Part shown: positions 1-6,068 of the stretch, piece after piece
Position numbering within the stretch: position 1 is the stretch's first letter
How the letters are laid out: every line of letters starts with the position of its first letter
Source of the DNA: Collinsella sp.
GTDB lineage: Bacteria > Actinomycetota > Coriobacteriia > Coriobacteriales > Coriobacteriaceae
Assembly: GCA_018373675.1 (NCBI GenBank)
Contig: JAHAGQ010000043.1
Span: 1 to 6,281, forward strand
Direction: 5' to 3'
DNA length: 6,281 nt
The notes under the pieces: generated by a model
The model's database searches: none
Told to the model about the DNA's origin: nothing
Seen by the model: only the letters and a program-made list of their open reading frames with translations
Position numbers and translations under genes: made by a program

Positions 1-37
1 ACTTGTTCGAATCGACATCAAGTTGTGCCGTTGCCAT
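1..37 (-). CDS. 5' end of an unidentified gene, cut by the window edge
   Basis: An ATG at 37-35 opens a reading frame that runs off the left edge after 12 codons (MATAQLDVDSNK). It is preceded by AGGAAGG (minus strand, 51-45) with a 7-nt spacer, one of the best ribosome-binding sites in the window. It lies beyond the probable terminator of the transketolase operon and has its own palindromic upstream region, so it is probably a separate transcription unit in the same direction. Twelve residues are too few to assign a family. Position suggests a regulator, kinase or isomerase for the same pathway, but that is only inference. An alternative ATG at 56-54 in another frame is also open to the edge, but its ribosome-binding site is much weaker. 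Confidence 0.55.
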   Translation of the reverse strand, partial: MATAQLDVDSNK

Positions 38-81
38 TCGCGCACCTTCCTCTTCATGAACCACTTACCCCAAACATTAAC

Positions 82-110
82 GTTCACGCGTTCGCGAACG
101 CTAGTGTTCG
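82..110. promoter_or_regulatory. Operator-like palindrome cluster upstream of the left-edge gene
   Basis: Positions 88-101 are a perfect 14-bp palindrome (GCGTTCGCGAACGC). It overlaps a second inverted repeat, CGAAC-N6-GTTCG, at 95-110. GTTC begins at 82, 90 and 106, so the half-sites sit at multiples of 8 bp. The cluster lies 45-73 bp upstream of the ATG at 37, where a repressor of that gene would bind. A possible -10-like element (CATAAAGT, minus strand, about 121-114) lies just upstream of the palindrome, which would place the operator over the transcription start; no matching -35 was found. The symmetry is seen directly; the operator role and the protein that binds are inferred. Confidence 0.45.
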
Positions 111-135
111 GTACTTTATGTCTTCTGTGTTACCG

Positions 136-149
136 CCGGCGAGCGCCGG
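136..149. repeat. Small GC-rich hairpin in the gap before the left-edge gene
   Basis: CCGGC (136-140) and GCCGG (145-149) form a 5-bp stem around a 4-base loop (GAGC). It sits between the presumed terminator of the transketolase operon and the palindromic operator region. It has no U-tract of its own. It could be an extra pause structure or part of a regulatory region; the role is unknown. Confidence 0.25.
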
Positions 150-160
150 TCGATACACGA

Positions 161-205
161 AAGCCGAAGTGCGCTCATGCTATCAAAGCAAACGCACTTC
201 GGCTT
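161..205 (-). terminator. Probable terminator of the transporter-transketolase operon
   Basis: A perfect 13-bp inverted repeat (AAGCCGAAGTGCG at 161-173 and its complement at 193-205) surrounds a 19-base loop. The loop can itself form a 4-bp inner stem (178-181 with 187-190). It begins about 50 nt after the stop of the transketolase C subunit. In the minus-strand transcript the stem is followed by UUUCGUGU, which is only weakly U-rich. Termination is therefore likely but less textbook-like than at the hairpin near 4880-4949. The plus-strand side has no convincing U-tract either. Confidence 0.65.
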
Positions 206-214
206 GTTGCGTCT

Positions 215-232
215 CGAATTCGCGGGAATTCG
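215..232. repeat. Paired GAATTC inverted repeat
   Basis: CGAATTC (215-221) and GAATTCG (226-232) form a perfect 7-bp inverted repeat around GCGG. Because GAATTC is itself palindromic, the two units also form a direct repeat exactly 10 bp apart, one helical turn. It lies about 22 nt past the stop of the transketolase C subunit, ahead of the terminator hairpin, and could be a 3'-end RNA hairpin. No function can be assigned. Confidence 0.3.
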
Positions 233-254
233 ACACTTTCTATAGGATATTTGG

Positions 255-1220
255 CTATTTCATAGCAAACGACTGTTTGGCCGCGTCACGTATATGCTCG
301 ACGGTCAGCCCGTACCTTTCCAAGCAGGCTTCAGCACTGCCCGAATGACCGAACACATCTTCGACTCCGACCTTGACCACCGGCACGCGCAGATCCGAGG
401 CTTGTTCGCCTACTACCTCAGACACGGCAGCCCCAAGACCTCCTATCACGTTGTGTTCCTCGGCAGTAACGATTGCTCCGGTCTCTCGTGCAGCGGCAAT
501 CACGGCATCTCGGTCAATCGGCTTAATGGTGTGCATGTCAAGCACGCGTGCGCTGATGTCTTCATTCTCCAGCGTCTTAGCGGCCTCAAGCGCCTTTCCC
601 ACCATTAATCCGCAGGCGATGATGGTTACGTCCGAACCATCGCGCAGTGTCGCCGCCTTACCAAGTTCGAATCGGTAACCGGGTATATCTCGTGTAACGG
701 TAGGTACCGGAGAGCGACCCAAACGCAGGTAGCATGGTCCCTCATATGTCGCCATCGCGAAAGTGGCATGTCGAGCCTCTTCAGCATCGGCCGGCACAAT
801 CACGGTCATGCCGGGAATCGTACGCATCAGGGAGATGTCTTCGATGCACTGGTGCGTCGCGCCATCTTCACCAACCGAAAGTCCGGCATGGGTGCCGACC
901 ACTTTGACGTTTAAATGGGGGTAGCACACCGAGTTACGAACCTGATCATAGGCTCGACCGGCAGAGAACATCGCAAAAGAATTGACGAACACAGTCTTGC
1001 CAGTGGATGCCAAGCCGGCACCCACACCCACCATATTGGATTCGGCGATGCCACCATTGAAGAAACGCTCAGGGAACTGCTGTGCAAAATAGCAAGTCAT
1101 CGTGCAGGTAGTCAAATCGGCGTCAACTACCACCACATCAGGATTGTTCTTTCCCAATTCACACAGTGCGTGCCCATAGGACACACGGGTAGATACTGGG
1201 TTCGTGTTTGGCTGGCTCAT
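255..1220 (-). CDS. Transketolase, C-terminal subunit (split transketolase)
   Basis: This 321-residue protein is the pyrimidine-binding plus C-terminal half of a cytoplasmic, thiamine-diphosphate-dependent transketolase, which moves a two-carbon ketol unit from a ketose to an aldose phosphate. The catalytic glutamate that contacts the cofactor pyrimidine is E60 in the GGIAESN motif. H111 (GTHAG), D119 and H123 (GEDGATHQ) match the conserved active-site block of transketolases. The C-terminal domain (about 195-321) carries HNVIGGLG and EDVFGHSG. R12 and R169 fit the substrate-phosphate-binding arginines, while the usual serine after the ADL motif is C39. The start ATG overlaps the stop of the N-terminal subunit by one base (TGATG) and has a strong GAAGGGAG site 7 nt upstream, so translation is coupled for equal subunit amounts. 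A DXS-like or dehydrogenase E1-beta-like enzyme is less likely given the N-subunit partner. Confidence 0.93.
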   Translation of the reverse strand: MSQPNTNPVSTRVSYGHALCELGKNNPDVVVVDADLTTCTMTCYFAQQFPERFFNGGIAESNMVGVGAGLASTGKTVFVNSFAMFSAGRAYDQVRNSVCYPHLNVKVVGTHAGLSVGEDGATHQCIEDISLMRTIPGMTVIVPADAEEARHATFAMATYEGPCYLRLGRSPVPTVTRDIPGYRFELGKAATLRDGSDVTIIACGLMVGKALEAAKTLENEDISARVLDMHTIKPIDRDAVIAAARETGAIVTAEEHNVIGGLGAAVSEVVGEQASDLRVPVVKVGVEDVFGHSGSAEACLERYGLTVEHIRDAAKQSFAMK

Positions 1221-2110
1221 CAGTTTGCTCCCTTCGATACGGCGGTCTTGTATGCAACAGATTGCTTCAGACCTTCCAGATGGCTGATGCGCGCGTCAAT
1301 CTGAGCAAAGGCAGAGGCGAATTCCTCGTCGTTCGGTGTGCCGCCGTGCCACTTGGGATTATTTTCCATAAAGTCCACACCGCGGCCCTTGACCGTGTTA
1401 GCAATGATTGCGGTGGGTACGGTGCGTACGCCAGCAGCTGCATCAATGGCCGCAGCAATCTCACCAACGTCATGACCATCAATTTCGATGGCATTCCAGC
1501 CAAAGGCGCGGAACTTGTCCACCGTCTTGGAGGGGCCACCGATACGGTCGGTGAAGCCATCAAGCTGGATGCGATTGTTATCCACAAAAGCCGTCAAGTT
1601 ACTTACGCCGTAGTGTGCGGCCATTTGTACGGCTTCCCAAATCTGGCCTTCTTGAATTTCACCGTCGCCGCAGATAGCGTATACGCGGTAGTCGAGGCCA
1701 TCGATACGGGCTGCGAGCGCCATGCCGAGTGCCGCGGATAATCCTTGGCCAAGGGAACCAGCGGACATATCTACACCGGGCACTTTCGTCATTTCAACAT
1801 GACCCGACAAGTAGGAATCGATGTTGCGGAAGGTGGAGAGATCCTCAACTGGGAAGAAACCACGCATGGCCAGTATCGAGTACATGGCCGGAGTGCAATG
1901 TCCCTTAGACAGAACGCAACGGTCACGATTTGCATCATGCGGATTAGCGGGATCAACGCGCATTTTGTCGAAATACAGGACCGTAAGGATATCCATGACG
2001 GACAGCGAGCCGCCCAGATGGCCGGAACGTACTGCCTGAACCATGCCGAGGGCACTGCGGCGGCCCTTGGCCGCAACGAGTTCCAGCTCGATTCGTGTGT
2101 TGTAGTTCAT
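1220..2110 (-). CDS. Transketolase, N-terminal subunit (split transketolase)
   Basis: This 296-residue protein is the pyrophosphate-binding half of the two-subunit transketolase and is inactive without the C subunit. The thiamine-diphosphate/metal motif starts at G148-D149-G150 (GDGEIQEGQ) and ends at N178-N179 (FVDNN). Conserved histidines are H31 (SGHLGGS), H71 (LSKGH), H104 (SGHVE) and H255 (KWHGG). AGSLGQGLS at 117-125 is typical of the split and DXS-like branch. Length matches known N-terminal halves. The ATG at 2110 was chosen because the family motif pattern begins about 25 residues later. Upstream extension of the frame would overlap the permease gene and has no family similarity. Its ribosome-binding site is weak (AAAGAG, 5-nt spacer), unlike its neighbours. 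Bifidobacteria normally also carry a full-length transketolase for the central pathway, so this pair is probably a dedicated paralogue. Confidence 0.93.
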   Translation of the reverse strand: MNYNTRIELELVAAKGRRSALGMVQAVRSGHLGGSLSVMDILTVLYFDKMRVDPANPHDANRDRCVLSKGHCTPAMYSILAMRGFFPVEDLSTFRNIDSYLSGHVEMTKVPGVDMSAGSLGQGLSAALGMALAARIDGLDYRVYAICGDGEIQEGQIWEAVQMAAHYGVSNLTAFVDNNRIQLDGFTDRIGGPSKTVDKFRAFGWNAIEIDGHDVGEIAAAIDAAAGVRTVPTAIIANTVKGRGVDFMENNPKWHGGTPNDEEFASAFAQIDARISHLEGLKQSVAYKTAVSKGAN

Positions 2111-2147
2111 TGTTGCTCTTTCATGAGAAGAAAATAAGGTGCGGAAT

Positions 2148-2180
2148 CGGCCGTCTAGTTGGAAGGAAACCAGACGGCCG
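2148..2180 (-). promoter_or_regulatory. Intercistronic hairpin before the transketolase genes
   Basis: A perfect 9-bp GC-rich inverted repeat (CGGCCGTCT at 2148-2156, complement at 2172-2180) extends by a G-U and two A-U pairs outside, and by three pairs beyond one mismatch inside. It sits in the 112-nt gap between the permease stop and the transketolase N start. In the transcript, U-rich sequence (UUAUUUUCUU) appears only about 10 nt after the stem, so it is not a standard terminator. An RNA-stability, processing or attenuation element separating transporter from enzyme expression is the likely role (inferred). Confidence 0.5.
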
Positions 2181-2187
2181 GTTACCT

Positions 2188-2208
2188 GTGGCATGTCTGG
2201 CATGCCGC
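2188..2208 (-). repeat. Second, smaller intercistronic hairpin
   Basis: GGCATG (2190-2195) and CATGCC (2201-2206) pair around a 5-base loop, with a G-U and a G-C pair outside. It starts 14 nt after the permease stop codon and immediately precedes the larger hairpin in the transcript. Together they form a double stem-loop at the 3' end of the transporter genes. Confidence 0.4.
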
Positions 2209-2222
2209 TAATTGATCGGAGG

Positions 2223-3227
2223 CTAGAAGCCGGTACGCACATTGCCCTTGTTCTTGCGCATATCGAAGTACACGGCCACGATGATGATGACGCCCTTAAT
2301 CACGTATTGCCAGAAGGAGTTAACGTGCATAAGGTTCAGGCCATTGGAAATCATGCCAATGATGAGCACACCGATGAACACACCAGAGGTGCGACCTACA
2401 CCGCCATACATTGAGGTACCACCAATGACGGCAGCGGCGATAGCATCGGTTTCATAACCAACACCGGCAGTGGGCTGACCGGAGGACATGCGGGAGGCCA
2501 GCACGACACCGGCGAAGGAAGCAAGCAGACCGGAGACGGCCCAGACAAAGATCTTGACGCGGGTGACATTGATACCGGAGTACTTGGCTGCGGTCGGGTT
2601 GCCGCCAAGTGCGTAGATATGACGGCCGAGACGGGTCTTGTTCAGTAGCAGGTACAGCAGGAAGAACAGTACAAGCATGTAGATGACCGGCAACGGAATT
2701 GGGCCAAGGTAGCCATTGCCCAGCGTGGTAAAGGCCTCAGAACGCACGGTAACGGGCTTGCCACCGGCAGCCAGATACGCGGCACCACGGCAAATACTCT
2801 GCATGGCCAGGGTAACGACGAATGGATGAATGCCGGTGTAGGCGATGATCACGCCGTTGGCCAGACCGACAATCACACCAATTAGAGTGCCGGCAACCAG
2901 CGCCACTGGAAGTGGTAGACCGAACTGAGTCATGGATAATACGGCCACCACACCGGACAATGCCACCAAAGCGCCGCAGGTCAAATCAATGCCGGCCAGC
3001 ATGATGGATAGCATCACGCCGATGGCGAGGATTGCGTTGGTGGATACCGAACGCATGAGATTAACAATGTTTGCCCAAGACAGGAAATTCTCGGCGAAGA
3101 TGCTCAGGAACACCAGCAGCACAACGAAGCCGATGAGAATGCCCATATTCGCCTTGATGACCTTAGCGATTGATCCGATGACGGGAGCGTCCTCCAGCTT
3201 ATCGAGGACTTTTGTTTGCGTTTTCAT
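2223..3227 (-). CDS. Sugar ABC transporter permease (RbsC-like, CUT2 family)
   Basis: This 334-residue integral membrane protein is the transport channel of a monosaccharide importer, acting as a homodimer with the double-cassette ATPase. After a charged cytoplasmic N-terminus (about 1-27), hydrophobic segments lie near 28-45, 63-80, 85-100, 105-130, 176-196, 224-246, 262-273, 282-298 and 308-322. Family hallmarks are IDLTCGALVALSG (80-92), the cytoplasmic coupling stretch LGRHIYALGGNP (200-211) and GGTSMYGGVGRT (269-280), all as in RbsC/XylH-type permeases. Length is normal. The ATG at 3227 has AAGGA with a 7-nt spacer. It follows the ATPase gene after 51 nt, consistent with one transcript. 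The substrate cannot be read from the permease. Confidence 0.95.
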   Translation of the reverse strand: MKTQTKVLDKLEDAPVIGSIAKVIKANMGILIGFVVLLVFLSIFAENFLSWANIVNLMRSVSTNAILAIGVMLSIMLAGIDLTCGALVALSGVVAVLSMTQFGLPLPVALVAGTLIGVIVGLANGVIIAYTGIHPFVVTLAMQSICRGAAYLAAGGKPVTVRSEAFTTLGNGYLGPIPLPVIYMLVLFFLLYLLLNKTRLGRHIYALGGNPTAAKYSGINVTRVKIFVWAVSGLLASFAGVVLASRMSSGQPTAGVGYETDAIAAAVIGGTSMYGGVGRTSGVFIGVLIIGMISNGLNLMHVNSFWQYVIKGVIIIVAVYFDMRKNKGNVRTGF

Positions 3228-3278
3228 GTTTCTTTCCTTGTAAGTACCGTATTTGGGTCACTGTTTGCGCCAGGCTCA

Positions 3279-4844
3279 TCAGCCGAGCGCGTGCTTGAGG
3301 ATTGCATCCTGTTCGAATTCGTCGCGCTGCAAGATGGCGCTGATCTCACCACCTCGCATGACGGCCATGCGATCGGACATATTCATCACCTCATTGAGCT
3401 CAGAGGAAATCATGATCACGGCAACGCCGCTGGCGGCCAAGGAGTTGATAATCTTGTAGATTTCTGCCTTGGCACCCACGTCGATGCCACGGGTGGGCTC
3501 ATCGAGAATGAGAATCTTGGGATCGGTAGCCAGCCATTTACCCAGCACAACCTTTTGCTGGTTGCCGCCAGAAAGATTACCGACCTTGGATTCCAGTGAA
3601 GGCACCTTGATGTTCAGGGTCTTGACCGCATTTTCAGCGATTTCTCGCTCTTTACGCCCATTGACGCGTAGCTTGGAGATAAATTCGGATAAGGATGCGA
3701 TCGAGGAGTTGAACTTGATATCGCTGAACAGAAACAGACCTTCAGTTTTTCGGTCCTCGGGCACCAAGGCAAGGCCTTTATCCATCATCTGCAACGGGTT
3801 CGTCTTACCTTCAATCTTCTCGTCGAAGACTGTCACAGTGCCTTTGCCGCCGACACGGAAGCCCATAATGGATTCAAACAATTCCGAACGGCCAGAGCCG
3901 ATCAGACCATAGAATCCCAGCACTTCGCCGCCGCGTACTTCAAAGCTGACCGGTTTGTACCAAGGAGCGCATGAGTAGTCGGATACAGACAATGCGACGG
4001 CACCGGGCTTGTTGTAAGTACGGTAATAGTAGTTCTCTACATCGCGGCCGACCATCATACGCACCAGCTGGTCCTCATCGGTTTCAGCGGTGACAACCGT
4101 GTCTATGTATGTGCCATCTCGCATAATCATGACGTTATCGGTCAAATCGAAAATCTCACTCATCTTGTGGGAAATGTAAATGATGCCCATGCCGCGCGCT
4201 TTAAGTTTGCGTACCACGCGGAACAAGTCATCTACTTCTTTCTCCGAAAGCGACGAAGTTGGCTCGTCAAGCACGATGACCTTGGAGTTCAGGGATAGCG
4301 CCTTCGCTATCTCAATCATTTGCTGTTGACCCATGCTTAGCGAGTTGACAAGCGTGTTCGGGTTGATGTCAAGACCGACCATTTCCAGATACTGGCGTGA
4401 CTGTTCGACCATCTCGCGCTGTGAGACCAAACCAGCCCCGTTCTTGAGCTCACGGCCGATGAACACGTTCTCCGCCACGGTCAGGAATGGCTCTAGTGCC
4501 AATTCCTGATGGACGAAGGCCACGCCCTTAGCCTGCGCGTCGAGTACGCCACTCAGCTGTACATCCTCACCATCGATGCGAATGCTACCGCTGTCAGGCT
4601 TGAAAATGCCGCCAAGCACGTTCATCAACGTGGACTTTCCGGCGCCGTTCTCACCCAGCAGGCCTAGTACCTCACCCGAATGCAGAGTGAGATGCACATC
4701 CGTCAGCGCCTTGACGCCGGGGAAGGTTTTAACGATGTCCGTCATATCGATGAAGACCTTGCCCATTGCGGTCGGGGCGGATGTGGCACCGGCATCGGGG
4801 GCGGTATCGACGCAAGGGGCGTCTACTACCATCTGATCTACCAT
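3279..4844 (-). CDS. Sugar ABC transporter ATP-binding protein, two fused cassettes (RbsA/MglA-like)
   Basis: This 521-residue cytoplasmic ATPase powers uptake of the sugar. Cassette 1 has Walker A GENGAGKST (64-72), Q-loop Q113, signature LSMGQQQ (169-175), Walker B VIVLDEPTS (189-197) and switch H226. Cassette 2 has a degenerate Walker A, GLIGSGRS (313-320), with R319 in place of lysine. Its signature is LSGGNQQ (424-430) and its Walker B is ILILDEPTRG (444-453). A serine replaces the switch histidine (ISSEL, 479-483). This asymmetry is typical of CUT2 importers, in which only the first site is fully catalytic. The ATG at 4844 was chosen for its AAAGGA site with a 7-nt spacer; a longer frame to 4979 would run through the upstream terminator hairpin. 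A 30-residue Ala/Asp/Thr-rich stretch precedes the first cassette. The MGKVF start at residue 27 is possible but has less support. Confidence 0.95.
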   Translation of the reverse strand: MVDQMVVDAPCVDTAPDAGATSAPTAMGKVFIDMTDIVKTFPGVKALTDVHLTLHSGEVLGLLGENGAGKSTLMNVLGGIFKPDSGSIRIDGEDVQLSGVLDAQAKGVAFVHQELALEPFLTVAENVFIGRELKNGAGLVSQREMVEQSRQYLEMVGLDINPNTLVNSLSMGQQQMIEIAKALSLNSKVIVLDEPTSSLSEKEVDDLFRVVRKLKARGMGIIYISHKMSEIFDLTDNVMIMRDGTYIDTVVTAETDEDQLVRMMVGRDVENYYYRTYNKPGAVALSVSDYSCAPWYKPVSFEVRGGEVLGFYGLIGSGRSELFESIMGFRVGGKGTVTVFDEKIEGKTNPLQMMDKGLALVPEDRKTEGLFLFSDIKFNSSIASLSEFISKLRVNGRKEREIAENAVKTLNIKVPSLESKVGNLSGGNQQKVVLGKWLATDPKILILDEPTRGIDVGAKAEIYKIINSLAASGVAVIMISSELNEVMNMSDRMAVMRGGEISAILQRDEFEQDAILKHALG

Positions 4845-4851
4845 TGCGTAA

Positions 4852-4857
4852 TCCTTT
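4852..4857 (-). promoter_or_regulatory. Ribosome-binding site fixing the ATPase start
   Basis: AAAGGA lies 7 nt upstream of the ATG at 4844. It immediately follows the U-tract of the terminator-like hairpin, so the ribosome site is available only on transcripts that read through. It argues against the longer in-frame start at 4979. Confidence 0.75.
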
Positions 4858-4861
4858 GCGA

Positions 4862-4949
4862 AAGAAAAAAAAATGAAAAACGGGACGGAAGTGATGAAGC
4901 TGCTCCAAGGAAGAGGAAAGTGGACGTGTTTCTGTAGCTTCCGTCCCGT
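4862..4949 (-). terminator. Intra-operon terminator/attenuator between binding-protein and ATPase genes
   Basis: A perfect 12-bp GC-rich inverted repeat (ACGGGACGGAAG at 4880-4891, complement at 4938-4949) is followed, in the minus-strand transcript, by a long U-rich run (about 4879-4862: UUUUCAUUUUUUUUUCUU). This is the best intrinsic-terminator signature in the window. It is unusual in having a 46-base loop. It starts about 65 nt after the binding-protein stop and ends just before the ATPase ribosome-binding site. Partial read-through would make the binding protein far more abundant than the ATPase and permease, as is common for ABC importers. A competing pairing (GAAGCT at 4896-4901 with AGCTTC at 4936-4941) could disrupt the stem, but it is short and may be chance. 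Confidence 0.8.
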
Positions 4950-5014
4950 GTGATGGCTAACCGCGACCGGAGAAGACATCGCGATCAGCCGCTGACGATG
5001 ACACTATTTACGCG

Positions 5015-5986
5015 TCACTGCCAGCCGTCTGTGCCGTACTCGTCCACGTTATCCTTGGTAATCAAGAACGTGTCGACCACGATGTTCTTTTCGATCTCCT
5101 TGCCATCAATCACGTCAAGCGCGGCTTTCGCAGCCTTGCGCCCGATTTCGTCCGGAGACTGTGCGCCGGTGCCCGTCATGGTACCGTCCTTGATGGCTTG
5201 CTTACCATCAGGAGAACCGTCGACACCATAGACGAGTACATCGCTCATCTCGGGATGAGCGGCTAAGGCTTGAACTGCGCCCAATGCCATCGGATCGTTG
5301 ATGCCCAGAATCGCCTTGACGTTGGGGTTGGACTGGAGAATATCCTCAGCGAGAGTCAGCGAAGTGGCGAGTTCGCCCTTGCCATCCAGCTCTTGCACGA
5401 TGTTAAAGTAGTCACCGGCCTTTTCTTTGAAGCCTTCAAGGCGCTGGATGCATGCCTGGCCAGCAGGACAATTGATGACGGCGATTTCAGAACCCTTGTC
5501 AATCTTTTTCATCATGTCTTCAGCCACCAGTTCGCCGGCTTTGGGGTTATCAGAGGCCACAACGGTCTTGACTAAATCTAGATCATCGACAGGGGTATCA
5601 ATGTTGATGACCGGGATGTTCGCATCGGCAGCGGCCTGCAATGCGGGCTGAACACCGGTGGTATCATACGGGCCAAGAATGATTGCATCGACACCGGAGG
5701 CAATGAGATCACCCACCATGTCGTTCATCTTGGACTGGTCGGCCTGAGGATCGACGCTTTGTACGGACACGCTCTTGCCCTCAACCTCGGCGTTCACGCC
5801 ATCAAGAATGGCTTGCCAGAAGGGATTGTTCATCGTGGAAGGCACATAACCAATCTTGATCTTCGCGTTCGAGTCGCCTGAGGTGGCGACGCCAGATCCA
5901 TCAGAAGAGTTTCCGCATCCAGCCAAGCCCGCTACGGCGAGGGCGGCAATGGAGAAAACAGCTGCGGCTTTATGGAGAACCTTCAT
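5015..5986 (-). CDS. Sugar-binding lipoprotein of the ABC transporter (RbsB-like, Peripla_BP_4)
   Basis: This 323-residue protein captures the sugar outside the membrane and hands it to the permease. Residues 1-23 are a lipoprotein signal peptide ending in the lipobox LAGC, with C24 the lipidated cysteine. A Ser/Gly/Asp-rich linker runs to about 41. The mature domain follows the ribose-binding-protein pattern: NNPFW (53-57), IINGP-like ILGPYDTT (103-110), INIDTPVDD (128-136), R182, N230-D231 (NDPMALG), D256 (GVDGSPDG) and Q276 (GAQSPDEIG). These match the ligand-contact positions of RbsB-type proteins, so a monosaccharide, probably a pentose or related ketose, is expected. Cysteines C173 and C179 flank a binding-site loop and could form a disulfide. 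The ATG at 5986 is preferred over a GTG at 5992 because AAAGGTGA sits 6 nt before the ATG but abuts the GTG. First gene of the operon. Confidence 0.95.
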   Translation of the reverse strand: MKVLHKAAAVFSIAALAVAGLAGCGNSSDGSGVATSGDSNAKIKIGYVPSTMNNPFWQAILDGVNAEVEGKSVSVQSVDPQADQSKMNDMVGDLIASGVDAIILGPYDTTGVQPALQAAADANIPVINIDTPVDDLDLVKTVVASDNPKAGELVAEDMMKKIDKGSEIAVINCPAGQACIQRLEGFKEKAGDYFNIVQELDGKGELATSLTLAEDILQSNPNVKAILGINDPMALGAVQALAAHPEMSDVLVYGVDGSPDGKQAIKDGTMTGTGAQSPDEIGRKAAKAALDVIDGKEIEKNIVVDTFLITKDNVDEYGTDGWQ

Positions 5987-5992
5987 CTTCAC

Positions 5993-6000
5993 TCACCTTT
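5993..6000 (-). promoter_or_regulatory. Ribosome-binding site of the binding-protein gene
   Basis: AAAGGTGA ends 6 nt upstream of the ATG at 5986 and directly touches the alternative GTG at 5992. Normal spacing therefore selects the ATG, giving 323 rather than 325 residues. It is among the strongest sites in the operon, fitting high demand for the binding protein. Confidence 0.75.
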
Positions 6001-6040
6001 TCAATTTGTGTCTCTTATCTATTACCAGACGAAATCCGAA

Positions 6041-6068
6041 AGTATTGCCATCTTCAGAAGTTCGCCAA
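6041..6068 (-). promoter_or_regulatory. Possible promoter of the operon
   Basis: On the minus strand, TTGGCG (6068-6063) and AATACT (6046-6041) are separated by 16 nt. Each matches its sigma-70-type consensus at four of six positions. This would give a leader of roughly 45-50 nt before the ATG. It is the best pair found in the 295-nt upstream region, but the match is weak. GTTC-N5-GAAC at 6060-6072 overlaps the -35 and could be a regulator site. Confidence 0.25.

Noticed and set aside
95..110. LexA/SOS box
   Set aside because: CGAAC and GTTCG are in the right orientation, but the spacer is 6 rather than the 4 expected for the Gram-positive/actinobacterial SOS box, and no repair gene is visible.
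915..1741. Long plus-strand open frames (up to 177 codons) opposite the transketolase genes
   Set aside because: They lie antisense to well-supported genes, have no family motifs and no good ribosome sites; they follow from the codon bias of the real strand.
2111..2242. N-terminal extension of the transketolase N subunit to 2242
   Set aside because: It would overlap the permease end and translate two hairpins; family similarity starts after the ATG at 2110.
313..3281. Broken second nucleotide-binding site of the ATPase as a loss-of-function mutation
   Set aside because: Arg in the second Walker A and Ser at the second switch position are normal for RbsA/MglA-type double-cassette ATPases.
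3216..3912. Plus-strand open frames of 127 and 147 codons opposite the ATPase gene
   Set aside because: Shadow frames antisense to a gene with complete ABC motifs; no recognisable domain.
4845..4979. N-terminal extension of the ATPase to a start at 4979 (566 residues)
   Set aside because: The extension would translate the terminator hairpin and U-tract and adds an atypical Phe-rich stretch; a proper ribosome site supports the ATG at 4844.
5987..5992. GTG start at 5992 for the binding protein
   Set aside because: The ribosome site abuts this GTG with no spacer, while the ATG at 5986 has normal 6-nt spacing.
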